From the NCBI GenBank assembly GCA_010094045.1, contig ML986580.1:202059-266058 (forward strand): 64,000 nt of DNA, read 5' to 3'. Both the position numbers and the translations under genes were made by a program. Numbering within the stretch: position 1 is the stretch's first letter; each line of letters opens with the position of its first letter. This stretch comes from Lojkania enalia. Taxonomy: Eukaryota > Ascomycota > Dothideomycetes > Pleosporales. The notes beneath the pieces were generated by a model. That model made no database searches. It saw nothing but the letters and a program-made list of their open reading frames with translations, and was not told the DNA's origin. Shown here piece by piece: positions 45,301-57,965 of the stretch.

Positions 45301-47554
45301 AAAGAAAGATGCAAAAGTGGGAAATCTGGGCCGCTTGTTCGGAGAAATAGCTATGCGACGAACGTAACTTGTTAGATAAAACCCGTAAATTTGATACATA
45401 GAAGAAATGCAAATATTACGAAGCGTGTCGAAAGGAGTTGAACGCCTTGTGTGATGAATTAGTAGAAGAGACAAGGATGCGGAAGCACTATGAGAGTCAT
45501 TATTGGGAAATGAGGCGTGTTCAGTGGGAAACGGATCCTTGAAGGAGACAGAAGAGACAGTAAGATATTGTTCAATAAAATTCATTTTTCTTGAAGCAAA
45601 GCAACCGCAACGTCAGTGCAAAAAAGTAGGAAAAAGTGTTTAGGAAACTGGAGCCGAAGCTACTTGAAGCCAAGGGCCTTGGCCTTGTACTTAGGTATGA
45701 TAAGGGGAGGTTAGAGGGTGTGATAAATAAATTGGAAAACAAGATGAGGGCCAAGCCCAAAAGGTTGAATGACAGGGTGGAGCGTTTAGAGAAGGAGAGC
45801 GGAGAGTTAATTGAGGCTTTAGAGAAATCCAAAGAAGCGACGGGCACCTTCAGGGTTTAGGTAAAAGGACATGACAGGATGATGACGGAAAGTCGTGTTC
45901 CATAGAATTAGAGAATTGTGCGCTGCTCTGTAGGTGGAATTGGGCTTTGGAAAAGGGCGACCCTTATTGTTGAGACCTACACGCTAAACAACTAATTCCG
46001 TAGCATACCGCAAGGCTGCGAAATGGCTGTGGGCAGATAATAAAGTAACTTAAGAAAAGAAAGGGAATGAACAAAAATAGTGTCGTGTAGTAAAATAGTT
46101 TGAGTGCACACAAATGCCTGAATGAAAAAATAGTGAGGCGCTTCCATCAGCCAATCAGATTAGTGCATCGACAACCCCAATAGTATAAACGAGACAAGTG
46201 CCTGATACACAGGTGCGTAGGAGCGCAAAGGCTGGCGCTTAATATATCTATAATATTCTAGTCTGTCCCTGGATAGAGAGCTGTCAGTTTGAATCTGCAG
46301 TGCACCTCTTGGAAGTTTTCTTTTCATTGTGTAGCAATTCTACGCCCGGCTCCTTCTATCCCATCTAAAAATCGGCACACAATGACGATGCAGCATCACA
46401 ACCAGGATTCAGTAACTTCCACACTCACTTCGGTAGTAAAGGCTGTTTACTTGGTTGCGAAACTCGCCAAGAAACATAAAGACTACACTCACAAAGCTGA
46501 GATACTAGCACTACGATCAGCAGGTTCCGATGGTGGCCCGATACCAAAGAGAAGCTAAAAGAGGAATATTCCGAGTATTTGTGGAAATGGAGAGTTCGAT
46601 GTCCGGCCGAAAATGTATGCAAGTCTTGTGCAGTGATACTGTCAACCGTGGATCGACCCCCAAGACTAGTGATGAGAAACTGCAGTATCGGATTCATTTC
46701 GCCACGTTGCTGCGTCATGATATCATCCGAAAGATGGCAAGGAAGAAACTAAATCGTAACTTTTCACTTCCAAAGGTCTGTTGTCAATCGTTAACCTTAT
46801 CCTTTCCTCAATAACTTACTAAACCCAGGCCTGAGATTTCCCTCAAACATTTGTATATTACCAGTTTTACGAAAGCGAACACCGGGCGAATAGTCTCACA
46901 ATTTCTGGACTAGCATGAAGTTTGGAACAAGAGCCTTAGCGAACGCATGTTTTGTTGGTTTGCCATGCTTTCCATTTGCGCAAGCTATGGTTGCAAACGT
47001 CTTGATTAGAGAAGCCCGATCGTCTATTACGAAAACCGACTCTTTAATGTCTCCACGATGTTACGATCACAACAGTTTTTAACGCACTTGAATTTTACCA
47101 GCCTAAGGATTTTCGGGATCGGGATGTCACGAACGAGTATGGGATGTACACGAACGCAAGCCAACAAGCCCGGCACGATGCTATAGCTAGCTAGTAGATC
47201 ACACTTCAAAATTTTCCATATTGGCAAGTCAATGAGGGATGATTTGCCTGAAAAATGTGTCATTAAATGGCCAATCGGCTAGCTAATATGGGTAATACCA
47301 TGGAAGTCTAACTAATTAGCCATCCAATCTGCAGACTCGCTAGTCGGGCTAAACCGTAGTGGACTAGGTTGGCAACTTGGAGGGGCTTAAATATGTATTT
47401 CCATAATAAAGACGAGAAGTCTTAGGACTTTGCCATCAAAGGGTCACTTTATTGTCAGTTACGTTGAGTTGTAGCCAGCTGAAACAAATGCGGAATTGTG
47501 GCGTAAGGCTGCGGGACCATTGGGGAAATCTATACCAGTGCAGACTGAAAGGCT
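42322..47554. other. Gene-poor AT-rich region
   Basis: About 5.2 kb without a convincing gene. It holds dispersed repeat copy 44643-44800 and open fragments that look once-coding but are unplaced. At 45423-45538 a Glu/Arg-rich helix reads CDELVEETRMRKHYESHYW, and a coiled-coil frame of 74 codons lies at 45636-45860. Mixed-frame fragments lie at 46380-47270. These look like decayed genes or transposon remains. Confidence 0.45.
44643..44800 (+). repeat. Dispersed repeat family 3, copy b
   Basis: Shares ordered blocks with 28800-28963 (inverted): TATATGTATGGCACGATCCC, CTGATATCATG, AAATAGCCTTGAT-CTCCATAGATAT and CTTCCTCATC. Ends uncertain. Confidence 0.6.
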
Positions 47555-47559
47555 TGATT

Positions 47560-47786
47560 TGTGGTGAGAGGCGAATCTTGTCTCAGGGAGGGAGATGAGG
47601 AGCTGAACTGGTTGATTGAGGATGGCCAGCAGGCCATATTTATGTATATAAGGAACGGTATATCAGTTGATATCCAGCGTGATATGATATCATGCGACGG
47701 TATCCGATACAACCTGCAACCGGATAACTTACTTCCGTACGGTAGTAGGAAATCGTACTCAGTAGACTCGCCAAATCCCTATCACA
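47560..47786 (+). mobile_element. Solo LTR, family 2, copy b
   Basis: 227-bp TGTGGTGAG...ATCACA unit with perfect target-site duplication TGATT (47555-47559 and 47787-47791). Confidence 0.93.
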
Positions 47787-47991
47787 TGATTAAGCGGTAC
47801 TAGATGTGGCTGTGCCGACGAGTGTTTAATTACTACCAAACCAAGCATGGAGCTATCATGAAATTCAAATTATTAAAAATAACTAAAGGCTGGATTCGTT
47901 CTTTGGTAAAGCAGATTACCTGCGCTTAATCAACAAAGCGCTGAATCAATATGCATGATCGCCAGCTACGCGACGCGATGGATACAAATAC

Positions 47992-48194
47992 TGTTATGGG
48001 GATTTTGGCTAGTCTGCCGAGCTGTATCAGATATCGACGTACGATATCACGGTCGATATCACGCCGGATATCACGCTGGATATCAGCTGATATACCCCTT
48101 TTTCATGTACATAAATATGGCCCGCTGGCCATCTTCAATCAACCAGTTCAGCTCCTCATCTCCCTCCCTGAGACAGGATTCGCCTCTCACCACA
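47992..48194 (-). mobile_element. Solo LTR, family 2, copy c (inverted)
   Basis: 203-bp unit in reverse orientation, with perfect target-site duplication AATAC (47987-47991 and 48195-48199). It contains extra GATATCACG-type palindromic repeats near 48040-48090. Confidence 0.93.
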
Positions 48195-48514
48195 AATACT
48201 TTATGATCCAGATATCTCCAAACTCGAAATGAAGACTTAGATGTAGTTTCTGGTCTCTTTTGTTCTGTATATTTTTCGCTAATTTCTGTCTAAATTCAAC
48301 TTGTCATGTGTCAGTTGGCAGTGCATCCGGCTTGTTATCAATGTGACGTGGACTAGGGAATGGAAAATATGTGGATTTTAGGTTATAGATCATGTAGAGG
48401 CTGGACTGATATATTAAGGCTGTGACTAGAAAATGTGAGGAATGAATTCTGGCAATGGATGAGGATCGCCAGAATAAGATTAGGAGTGTCTAATGGGGAA
48501 GTTGGGTTTAATAA

Positions 48515-48675
48515 TGTAAGCTCAGGTCACGTACCTGGTCAGCTATGCAGCCCTTGACTAAGCAGTCTCATGCACTATATATTCTCCAGCCGTACCTTGA
48601 CCGAGAGGTTAAGGGGCCTCATCAATACATCTATCTATACTACCGTATGCAGTCTCCACCCCCCTCCTGCTTACA
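48515..48675 (+). mobile_element. Solo LTR, family 1, copy c
   Basis: 161-bp TGTAAG...CTTACA unit with perfect target-site duplication AATAA (48510-48514 and 48676-48680). Lies just downstream of the GH11 gene. Confidence 0.92.
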
Positions 48676-48850
48676 AATAAGATCCGGAGCATCCAAATGT
48701 GTGAGAGAAGAGCGCTGAATTTAAAAGCGACACAGCTTACTTTGCAGATTTTGCTATGCTTCGAGAATGGTTATATACATGTTATTCGCAGCTCAACGCA
48801 ACCGATGTTATGTAGCATTTCCTTTATCACTTCTCTGGTGCATAAACCAT

Positions 48851-50762
<1,912 letters not shown>

Positions 50763-51839
50763 TTACTTTCGCCGTTCGTTCCATAGTCTATCTACAACTT
50801 GAAAGACTGCTGTTACTGCTTTCATGGTGTTCTCATCGATATGCTGTCCAAACCGTTGCTGCATCTTGTCCGGATGCCATCTGACTCGCTCAACTTTCAA
50901 CAGCGCCACTGCGTCTTCCTTCCACGCTATTGAGTTCTCAAAGAAGTACTCGATTTCGGCTTTGGAGACATGCTTCATTTTTCCAGACAAAACGGGCCAT
51001 GGGATAAGCTCTGGAACTTTCGATCTTGCTTCCTGATCAAGATGGTGGTTTTCCCTGAGCTCTTCCCATTTCTTCAAGTACTTTGTCCAGGCGGCATTTA
51101 TTTCTCTCGCTTTCTTACGCTCCTCGCCGCGCCTTATGCTTTCCTGCATCCGACGGCGCACTGCTTCCCTTTCTGCCTCTAGCTTCATAGTCTCTTCATC
51201 CATCTTGCGATTTTGGTTTTTCTGTTCTTCTATTTCTTTCGCCCGCGCTTTCCTTTCTTCCAGTAAATGCTGATGCGATTTCTCCCACATCTTCCGCCGC
51301 ACGTACTCGGCGTATTCCTCTTCGCTCATTTGTTCCAGCTCTCCATTTGGCCCTGCCTTAGTATCCGGATAGATGTGTATCGGCTGACCATAGACTCCTT
51401 CCCAATATATAGCTCCCTCGTCGTCGGCTAATGCATCGAACAGCGATTCTCGGAAAGCGGCGTCTGAATCTATGCCCTGCCCGCCGAACGACGGTTGGCC
51501 CTCATCGCCGAGGCTATCATAAATTGACTCGCGATATCGATGGTTAGGGTTTGCGTATTCTCCACTCCAGGCTGCGAATGTATGATCGGACATAGTTCTG
51601 TTGGAGTCTTTGTGCCTGCGGTGATGTTTGCGCTCGCGAGGTTCCCGATGCGATCTCCGCCTGTCGTCCTGCCGGTGTCGTTTCGAAGAGCGATTCCCCT
51701 CATACTCCTCATCTTCCTCATCTAGATGGCATCTCTTTAACTTGCGGGAACTCGAGCCGGACTTCATGCGGAACTTGGACGCTTTGCTACCGATATACCC
51801 ATCGTCCGTAGCCAGGTGGTGGCCGGCTGCTCCGTCCAT
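50763..51839 (-). CDS. NFKBIL1-like nuclear protein
   Basis: 358-residue intronless gene. The N-terminal 85 residues are Arg/His/Ser-rich (SSKRHRQDDRRRSHREP), nuclear-speckle-like. A long charged coiled-coil (residues about 185-270, EEYAEYVRRKMWEKSHQ onward) leads to a C-terminal J-like segment LLKVERVRWHPDKMQQRFGQ typical of NF-kappa-B-inhibitor-like protein 1 relatives. The animal relatives are linked to RNA processing; the fungal role is unstudied as far as I know. Divergent from the NSRP1 homologue across 236 bp, both proteins being plausible RNA-processing factors. Confidence 0.88.
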   Translation of the reverse strand: MDGAAGHHLATDDGYIGSKASKFRMKSGSSSRKLKRCHLDEEDEEYEGNRSSKRHRQDDRRRSHREPRERKHHRRHKDSNRTMSDHTFAAWSGEYANPNHRYRESIYDSLGDEGQPSFGGQGIDSDAAFRESLFDALADDEGAIYWEGVYGQPIHIYPDTKAGPNGELEQMSEEEYAEYVRRKMWEKSHQHLLEERKARAKEIEEQKNQNRKMDEETMKLEAEREAVRRRMQESIRRGEERKKAREINAAWTKYLKKWEELRENHHLDQEARSKVPELIPWPVLSGKMKHVSKAEIEYFFENSIAWKEDAVALLKVERVRWHPDKMQQRFGQHIDENTMKAVTAVFQVVDRLWNERRK

Positions 51840-52075
51840 GACGAGGGACGCGGTGCAGTGGCGACCAAATATGTTACTATAAGTAGTGTCCTGTGTATAT
51901 TATATTGTCCATAAGATGCGCAGAGTGAAGGTTGCGCCCGGCGGAAGGTGACACCCCCACTGGAAAGGCGAGTGTACAGCTGGCCCGTGCGCCTTACGTA
52001 ACAGTCGCGTCCTCGACGCCGCAGCCCACCTTCACAATTTCCCTCTCAAACTCAACTCCAACTTCGTCGCATGCC
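51840..52075. promoter_or_regulatory. Bidirectional promoter of NFKBIL1-like and NSRP1-like genes
   Basis: 236-bp spacer between the two starts. The arrangement alone suggests shared control of two RNA-processing-type genes. Confidence 0.4.
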
Positions 52076-53284
52076 ATGTTCAAGCTAGGGCTAAATGTCA
52101 GGGATAAAGCGTCCAAAGGCGTAAGCAAATCAGCACCTGGAAAGAGAAAGCCTCTTCTAGACAACGATGTAGAAGATGTAAAAGGCAAAAGCAAGGAAGC
52201 GGCAGGCGCCGAGGAAATCAGCGAATTCAATTTCGATGAAACCTCCGCTTCAACCTCGAAACCAGATAAGCGTGCGAAAAGTTCGAAGTCTAAGCTCCCG
52301 CCATTAGGTCCTCCGATACGCAAGGTCCAGGCGAAGACGGACGATCCCACGTTGTACCAGAACTCTGCGAGTACACGCGAGTCAGAGAAAAAGGCACAAG
52401 AAGCAATGGAACTAGACCCGTCACTATATGACTACGATACCGCTTATGATGCAATCCATGCCCAAACTACCGCCAAAAGGGCAGCGGAGAGAGAAGACGC
52501 TGCCGAGAAGCGCCCAAAGTACATGCAAAGTCTGTTTGAGTCGGCCGAGGTGCGCAAGAAAGATCAACTAAGGGCGCGAGATAAACTGCTGCAAAGGGAG
52601 CGGGAGGCCGAAGGCGATGAATTCGCCGACAAGGAGAAATTTGTCACTGGGGCATACAAGCAACAACAGGAAGAAACACGAAAGGCAGAAGAGGAAGAAA
52701 AGAAGAAGCAGGAAGCAGAAGAGGAGAGGCGGCGAAAAACTGGTATGCAGGGTTTCCACAGACAGATGTTGATGGAAGAGGAGAAACGGCATCAAGCGGC
52801 TATGGACGCGGCAGCCGAGGTCGCTAAGAACGGAGTGAAGCCAGTCCTAGACGAACCAAAAGAGAAATCAGATGCAGAAATTGCTCGAGAGCTGAATGCG
52901 CAGGGCAAAAATATTATTCTCAACGAGGAGGGCCAGGTAGCGGACAAGAGGCAGCTCCTCGGGGCTGGACTTAACATCGTCGCGAGGCCCAAGAGAGCGA
53001 ATGCCTCGGCCACGGCTCCCAGGCCAGGAGCAGTTCAGACAGTTTATCCAGACCGCAATTCTGGCCAACGCGCTACGAGAGAAAGGCAGACCCTGCTCAT
53101 TGCGCAGCAGATAGAACAGGCTGCTAAACGCAAGGCGGATGAAGAAGCCGAAGAGCAGAGAAAGATAGCGCATGCAAGCAAGAGTCAAAAGACTGAGGGT
53201 GAAATTACCAGTGCCAGGGAACGCTATTTGCAAAGGAAAAAAGAGAAGGAGGCTGCAGCTGCAATGGCTGCGGCGGAGAAATAA
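52076..53284 (+). CDS. NSRP1-like (DUF2040) splicing-speckle protein
   Basis: 402 residues, intronless. The start MFKLGLNVRDKASKG matches the short basic N terminus of nuclear speckle splicing regulatory protein 1 relatives, so Met 52076 is preferred to the in-frame 51932. The DUF2040 core runs from DPSLYDYDTAYDAI through RPKYMQSLFESAEVRKKDQL and GDEFADKEKFVTGAY into a long Glu/Lys coiled-coil. A low-complexity tail follows. It is thought to act in alternative splicing in animals; in fungi it is inferred from similarity. Confidence 0.9.
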   Translation: MFKLGLNVRDKASKGVSKSAPGKRKPLLDNDVEDVKGKSKEAAGAEEISEFNFDETSASTSKPDKRAKSSKSKLPPLGPPIRKVQAKTDDPTLYQNSASTRESEKKAQEAMELDPSLYDYDTAYDAIHAQTTAKRAAEREDAAEKRPKYMQSLFESAEVRKKDQLRARDKLLQREREAEGDEFADKEKFVTGAYKQQQEETRKAEEEEKKKQEAEEERRRKTGMQGFHRQMLMEEEKRHQAAMDAAAEVAKNGVKPVLDEPKEKSDAEIARELNAQGKNIILNEEGQVADKRQLLGAGLNIVARPKRANASATAPRPGAVQTVYPDRNSGQRATRERQTLLIAQQIEQAAKRKADEEAEEQRKIAHASKSQKTEGEITSARERYLQRKKEKEAAAAMAAAEK

Positions 53285-53430
53285 GTTCGTCATTTGAAAC
53301 CTAGTCAGCAAGGCCTACTACATAAAATATCTGAGGCTTGCCAGCAAACTATTCCCTCGATAATCTTCCCCGGCTTGCACGAATAGCCGATCAGTACAGT
53401 ATTTCGATGCAGTAGTGGCTTAATCCATGG

Positions 53431-53790
53431 TCATAGTCCCTCATCAGAACCCTCGAATTGTTCGGCACCTTCAATTGGTGTCAGCCACTTTGATCAGTAT
53501 GGAGTAAATATCTCGCCTTCCGGGTTAAATGCATCGAGATCCCCCTTAATTATCTCGACTGTATAATATGATAACCCCTGAATCCATTGGCATCGCCCCT
53601 TCCAAAGCGTACTTGAGCATTTCCCACAAAATGAGATTTTGAAAATTGGTCCCTGGCCGGAATCGAATACGAACTGTCCTAATTTGCCTTGGACGCTAAC
53701 CATCGACGACAACCATGATGTTGGTAGAATATGCAGTCCTAGTTATTCGTCGACAATTGTAACAGTGGCACAGAACCTGCATTTGCTTAG
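53431..53790 (-). pseudogene. GFA-family (glutathione-dependent formaldehyde-activating-like) remnant
   Basis: Minus-strand pieces of a GFA zinc protein. LCHCYNCRRITRTAYSTN gives the CxCxxC zinc motif. After a one-base frame change near 53716 comes FVFDSGQGPIFKISFCGKC with SSTLW, the second FCxxC motif. Then GEIFTPY and a TGA (53494-53496) where Arg is usual, followed by SKWLTPIEGAEQFEGSDEG to TGA at 53431. The 5' end is missing or in an unrecognised exon. One nonsense and one frameshift indicate a dead gene. Confidence 0.75.
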
Positions 53791-54172
53791 CTTTTCGAAC
53801 TGGTCTCGTACGAGGTATCATCACATACCGTTTTTTTGGATTCACCAGTAAGTTCAAAAGTAGTTTTGCCACATAGGCGGCTAAGATAGAGACGAGTCTT
53901 CAGAGGAATAAAGTCAGCAGGTGAGACCATTTAAAGATTGGATTGCAGTTGCAATGTCGTCTTTCCAAAGTCGACACAGAGAGCCAATGCGCATCAGTAT
54001 GCCTGCTTCTGGCCCATTTAGGTATATATTCGCGCTCCCCCCTCCGGGTGGGTTCCAGTCAGACAGATACTCTACGTATTACGTTCTCGCTATTAGTCCA
54101 AAATAATAGAAGGATATCCCGGAGAATAGGCCCAACCAGGCGGTGAGAACAGCTCCGAAAGTTGAGACTTAT
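53791..54172. other. Intergenic, no gene seen
   Basis: Short spacer between the GFA remnant and a solo LTR. Confidence 0.4.
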
Positions 54173-54351
54173 TGTGGTGAGAGGCGAATCTTGTCTCAGG
54201 GAGGGAGATGAGGAGCTGAACTGGTTGATTGAAGATGGCCAGCGGGCCGTATTTATGTACATGAAAAAGGGGTATATCAGCTGATATCCAGCGTGATATC
54301 GTACGTCGATATCTGATACAGCTCGGCAGACTAGCCAAAATCCCCATAACA
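54173..54351 (+). mobile_element. Solo LTR, family 2, copy d
   Basis: 179-bp TGTGGTGAG...ATAACA unit with perfect target-site duplication CTTAT (54168-54172 and 54352-54356). Shorter than copies a and b through loss in the middle. Confidence 0.93.
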
Positions 54352-54356
54352 CTTAT

Positions 54357-56633
54357 TATATAATGTAGCTGAAGAGGCTGAGGACGGATTAGGAATGAGA
54401 TGTGTTAGGTAGCATACCCTCCGGCCGTATATTGAGAAGATTAGGTGGAGTCGCTCAGTCCACCGTGCATAGGAGGGAAAACATGACTTCACAGTTTGGG
54501 TAGAGACGTGAGTGTGAGCGAAGAAAAAGGCTTCCCCCAGTAGGCATCAGGCTAAAAGGACCGAGTATGACGTCTACATGTGAGGCTATACTACTTGTCG
54601 CGTCTACATGTCAGCCGTCAATGGTCCCCCTCATGCCCGAGATAGAACGATTCAGCCAGCAACTATCAATATAGTAATGACAAAGACTTAGACAATTATA
54701 ATAGCTCTTCCTTATTTCACTATAACGTTAGCGTTGACGAAGTGTCACTCGCTACAGTAATTCAACCAAATAATTACCATATTGCGTGACTTTGACGTCC
54801 ATAGTAGGCGAAGGCAAACAATGTCTTTCACCTACTACGCGTCCATCCTAATATCCGTTTGCCTTAGTCAATTTTCCACACATGTTGGCCTTAAGAATCG
54901 CGGAAAACGCTTTTTGCTCTTACCGCTTTCTTTTTAGCACTATATAAGGATAAAAAAGTAAAGACTTAATCACATTTGCCATTCAGGACCTCCCTCTGGC
55001 GCAGCCGTCACCCCATTCAAATACGGTACTCGGATGAGGGAGACCTAGCCCTGGGCTGAGTGTGGCTGAGTGTGTTCGAGTAGCCTTGGATGCTCCTTCA
55101 CAGGCCTGGGAGTGCACTTAGTACAGTCAGGAAAGGTGCCTTGCGAATGTCTGTTTTTGCTTTTTGGGCTCGAGAGTTCGTATCATGGTAATAGATTCGA
55201 GGTTTTTTCTTTTTTTTTTTGTTTTTTTTTTTTGACTTCTTTTTAGAATTTGGAAGGCATTGGTGCGCATACATGGGTTTGCGAGTGAGACTGAAAACAA
55301 TCTGCTTCTACTCATTAGTTTACGATTATTTGTGGTAAGGATATTGTAGATTTCTGCAACCCGTGCTGTTAGGCTATGTAATTTAAGGGGATTATGCCGT
55401 CTTCGAGGGGTTAAATACTAGAAGCAGTGATGTTATATTTCGTCTTTCTCTTACCTGTGTGCCTGTTGGAGAAACGGACCTACCTTCCGTCCACCATGCA
55501 GCACCCTGAATGGCTCATGTATTAGTACCTTGATGTATATACATCCATATAAATTATTGTAGTACTCACTCTCAAAAACTATGCCGTCATTGACATTGCA
55601 ATAGCTAGCCCCCGGTGGTTTGTTATTTTTTGCATTGAGGACTCGACGCAGACAGCTTAGCAAAACATAAATCTGCGATATTTAGGATAGCATGAATAAG
55701 CATCATTTTGAACTAAACTTTCAAGGTGGTATTTGTGGGAAATATTGAGGACATTAAAATAAGATTTTTGGAGCATATGTCTCCCAGTTTAGCAATACCT
55801 GTTCCACTCCACCAAACCCTTCAGATACGCTAGCGCAGATTTAAGCACCACCAAGCCCGAGCTACCTATCAGCCTAGAAAGCTTACCGATACCGCAGGCT
55901 TTCGCATCGCAACATCATCCCACCCACCAATAAAAGCCCACTTATCAAAGCACAGCTTCACTCCGGCTGACTTGTTCTCTGTGTGCAGAGCGTGCCATTC
56001 GAGAATGTTGCACTTCCTTCTTCGAAATGAATGGTCCGAGCTTGGCTGAAACGAGAGGGGTTACGAGGAGCTGGAGTTGTACGATAAGCGCGACCACCAA
56101 CTACGGGTGGAGTTTCAGCTCGGCATGCTGCGCTCCTGCTAAGAGCACTACTCCCGCCAATCAAGAGTCGAGATCTCGAATGTGAACGGATTAGATCTTG
56201 GCGGTCATGCACGGCGGCCAAATTAATATTCTCGTATCTACGCCACAGGAACGGTCATTCGTATTTCGTTTTCTGGGCGCAGTTATTTCAGCTGCGGGCT
56301 CGATGACAGGGCCGTGAAGGGTGGTGTGAAAATCTAGACGGCGAAAGTGATTTGTATAAAGCAGGAGCGTTGGCATACTCATTTGTTCACACCAGTCGCA
56401 ATACCGTGACACGATCATGCTTGCACTGCCACGTCTCAGCAGCCGCCTATAGCACATGTCCCCCGCTCCAATTGTTTCACCGTTCTTCAAGAACTGAGTC
56501 AACGCCACTTCAATCGCCAATTTCAGCCATTTTTAGCGAAGGCGATTTGCATATCTACACAGCAGATACCTTCTTATCTGCATGTCAACCCTTCATCAAA
56601 AATCACATTCAAACCGGCACCGCGCACATCGAA
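54357..56633. other. Gene-poor spacer with poly-T tracts
   Basis: About 2.3 kb. T-rich runs occur at 55203-55233. Short minus-strand open frames (for example 55958-56221) lack family resemblance. No gene supported. Confidence 0.45.
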
Positions 56634-56927
56634 ATGCCTGCGCTCCTCACCTCTAATTTTGAGGTTCTCAGGCGCTCTCTGAGCGATCCGGCGTACGTCG
56701 TTCATGCCCCACACACAGGTGACAACACTAATTTCATCCGCAGCACGGCAACCGAGTTCCTACATCTCGTAGCTCGCAAAAGCAAGAGCAAGAGCAAAGG
56801 CAAGAAGATTAGCGCTGGAGCCATCGCCGGTATCGTCGTTGCGATAATCATTATCATCATCATTGTTGCTATTGTGCTGTTTTTGTATAAAAGGCAGCAG
56901 AAGAAGAAGAGGCTTGCAGGTTATTAG
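56634..56927 (+). CDS. Small single-pass membrane protein
   Basis: 97 residues from Met 56634. The N-terminal half is polar, a Lys/Ser-rich stretch (KSKSKSKGKK) precedes a strong membrane segment (GAIAGIVVAIIIIIIIVAIV), and a basic tail KRQQKKKRLAGY follows. The orientation is hard to predict because both sides of the helix are basic. The in-frame region extends upstream to 56352, so a longer product is possible. No family recognised. Confidence 0.5.
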   Translation: MPALLTSNFEVLRRSLSDPAYVVHAPHTGDNTNFIRSTATEFLHLVARKSKSKSKGKKISAGAIAGIVVAIIIIIIIVAIVLFLYKRQQKKKRLAGY

Positions 56928-57026
56928 ATTTGCGTAAAAGGGCTTGCCGGGATCGTAATGGCAAAGGTGGAAGGATGTTGTAATAAGGGCAGAATAATAT
57001 GATACCCGTGGGGCGGCTTTGGTTTC

Positions 57027-57110
57027 TGTGAGGTTACATGTATGGCACGATCCCTGTTATGGAACTAGCCCTGATATCCTGTGATACTAGGACAGACAGC
57101 AAAAATCAAT
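57027..57110 (+). repeat. Dispersed repeat family 3, copy c
   Basis: Starts TGTGAGGTTACATGTATGG and shares the CACGATCCCT and CCCTGATATC blocks with the copies at 28800 and 44643. Shorter than those. Confidence 0.6.
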
Positions 57111-57219
57111 TTTAGGACGCAATATCCCATGCCGTTTTGTATACACTATCATGACCAATATAATTGGCCCACAGCTCACCTCTGTCTAACCTTCCACATA
57201 ACTTTACTAGACTCAACAC

Positions 57220-57813
57220 ATGCTCCCTATGTCACTAGCTTCGCTCCCTGCTCCTATCGACCTCAAACCCACAAGCCCCGCCATAGTCCATCCACCAGAA
57301 GCCCTCACACGCAACTACCCCATGCCTACCCATTCAAAAACTCCTTCAAATCTCAAATTAAGCACCTCATGTAGCCATCTCCTCCAAACGAACCTTGTAC
57401 GCAGAGTCTCACTGCTTGGCAAAAGCAGCCTATTACCAACATTGATTTTAAGCCGCGTTTTGACAAAAACCGAAAACTGCGACCGGCTACCTCAACCTCT
57501 ATATAATTGGCCGGCGGATTCTAAGAGTAGTAGTAGATCGGGACGACTTAATTGGGCAGGACTCGCGAGTAGCCGTCATCCTATCAACAGCGTACGCACT
57601 GACCGCTCTCCTGCGGAGCCACATGAAAGTCGATTTACGCCACACACAATTTCACAAGTGTCAGCAAAAAGCATGCTACTAGGCAAAGCAATCGAACAAT
57701 TTGAACGTGAAAAAGAATCCCCTACAAATCCATCCGTTCACATATTGTACGCAAACTATAGCATCAGACAACTCCATGACACTTATACAAGGTTAAAAGT
57801 CAACGCGATCTAA
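57220..57813 (+). CDS. Uncertain 197-codon open frame
   Basis: Long frame with Pro/Ser-rich N terminus and a more protein-like C terminus (KAIEQFEREKESPTNPS). No family, signal or splice evidence. May be chance, as it overlaps the downstream region of AVO1 on the opposite strand. Confidence 0.2.
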   Translation: MLPMSLASLPAPIDLKPTSPAIVHPPEALTRNYPMPTHSKTPSNLKLSTSCSHLLQTNLVRRVSLLGKSSLLPTLILSRVLTKTENCDRLPQPLYNWPADSKSSSRSGRLNWAGLASSRHPINSVRTDRSPAEPHESRFTPHTISQVSAKSMLLGKAIEQFEREKESPTNPSVHILYANYSIRQLHDTYTRLKVNAI

Positions 57814-57965
57814 TGCTCAGCGAACTAGAAATCACATACGCAATCCCAAGCCATCGCGGCATATGCGGGTATAAATGATAAAAAAAAACCCTCCCAATCC
57901 TTAAAGCCCCCAAGCACCCAAAACGCCCCCAAAATAACATACTATCAAAAGCTCCCCCCACACAA

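Noticed and set aside
47992..48232. Coding frames around the GATATC repeats
   Set aside because: They lie within solo LTRs of family 2 and repeat identically at other LTR copies.
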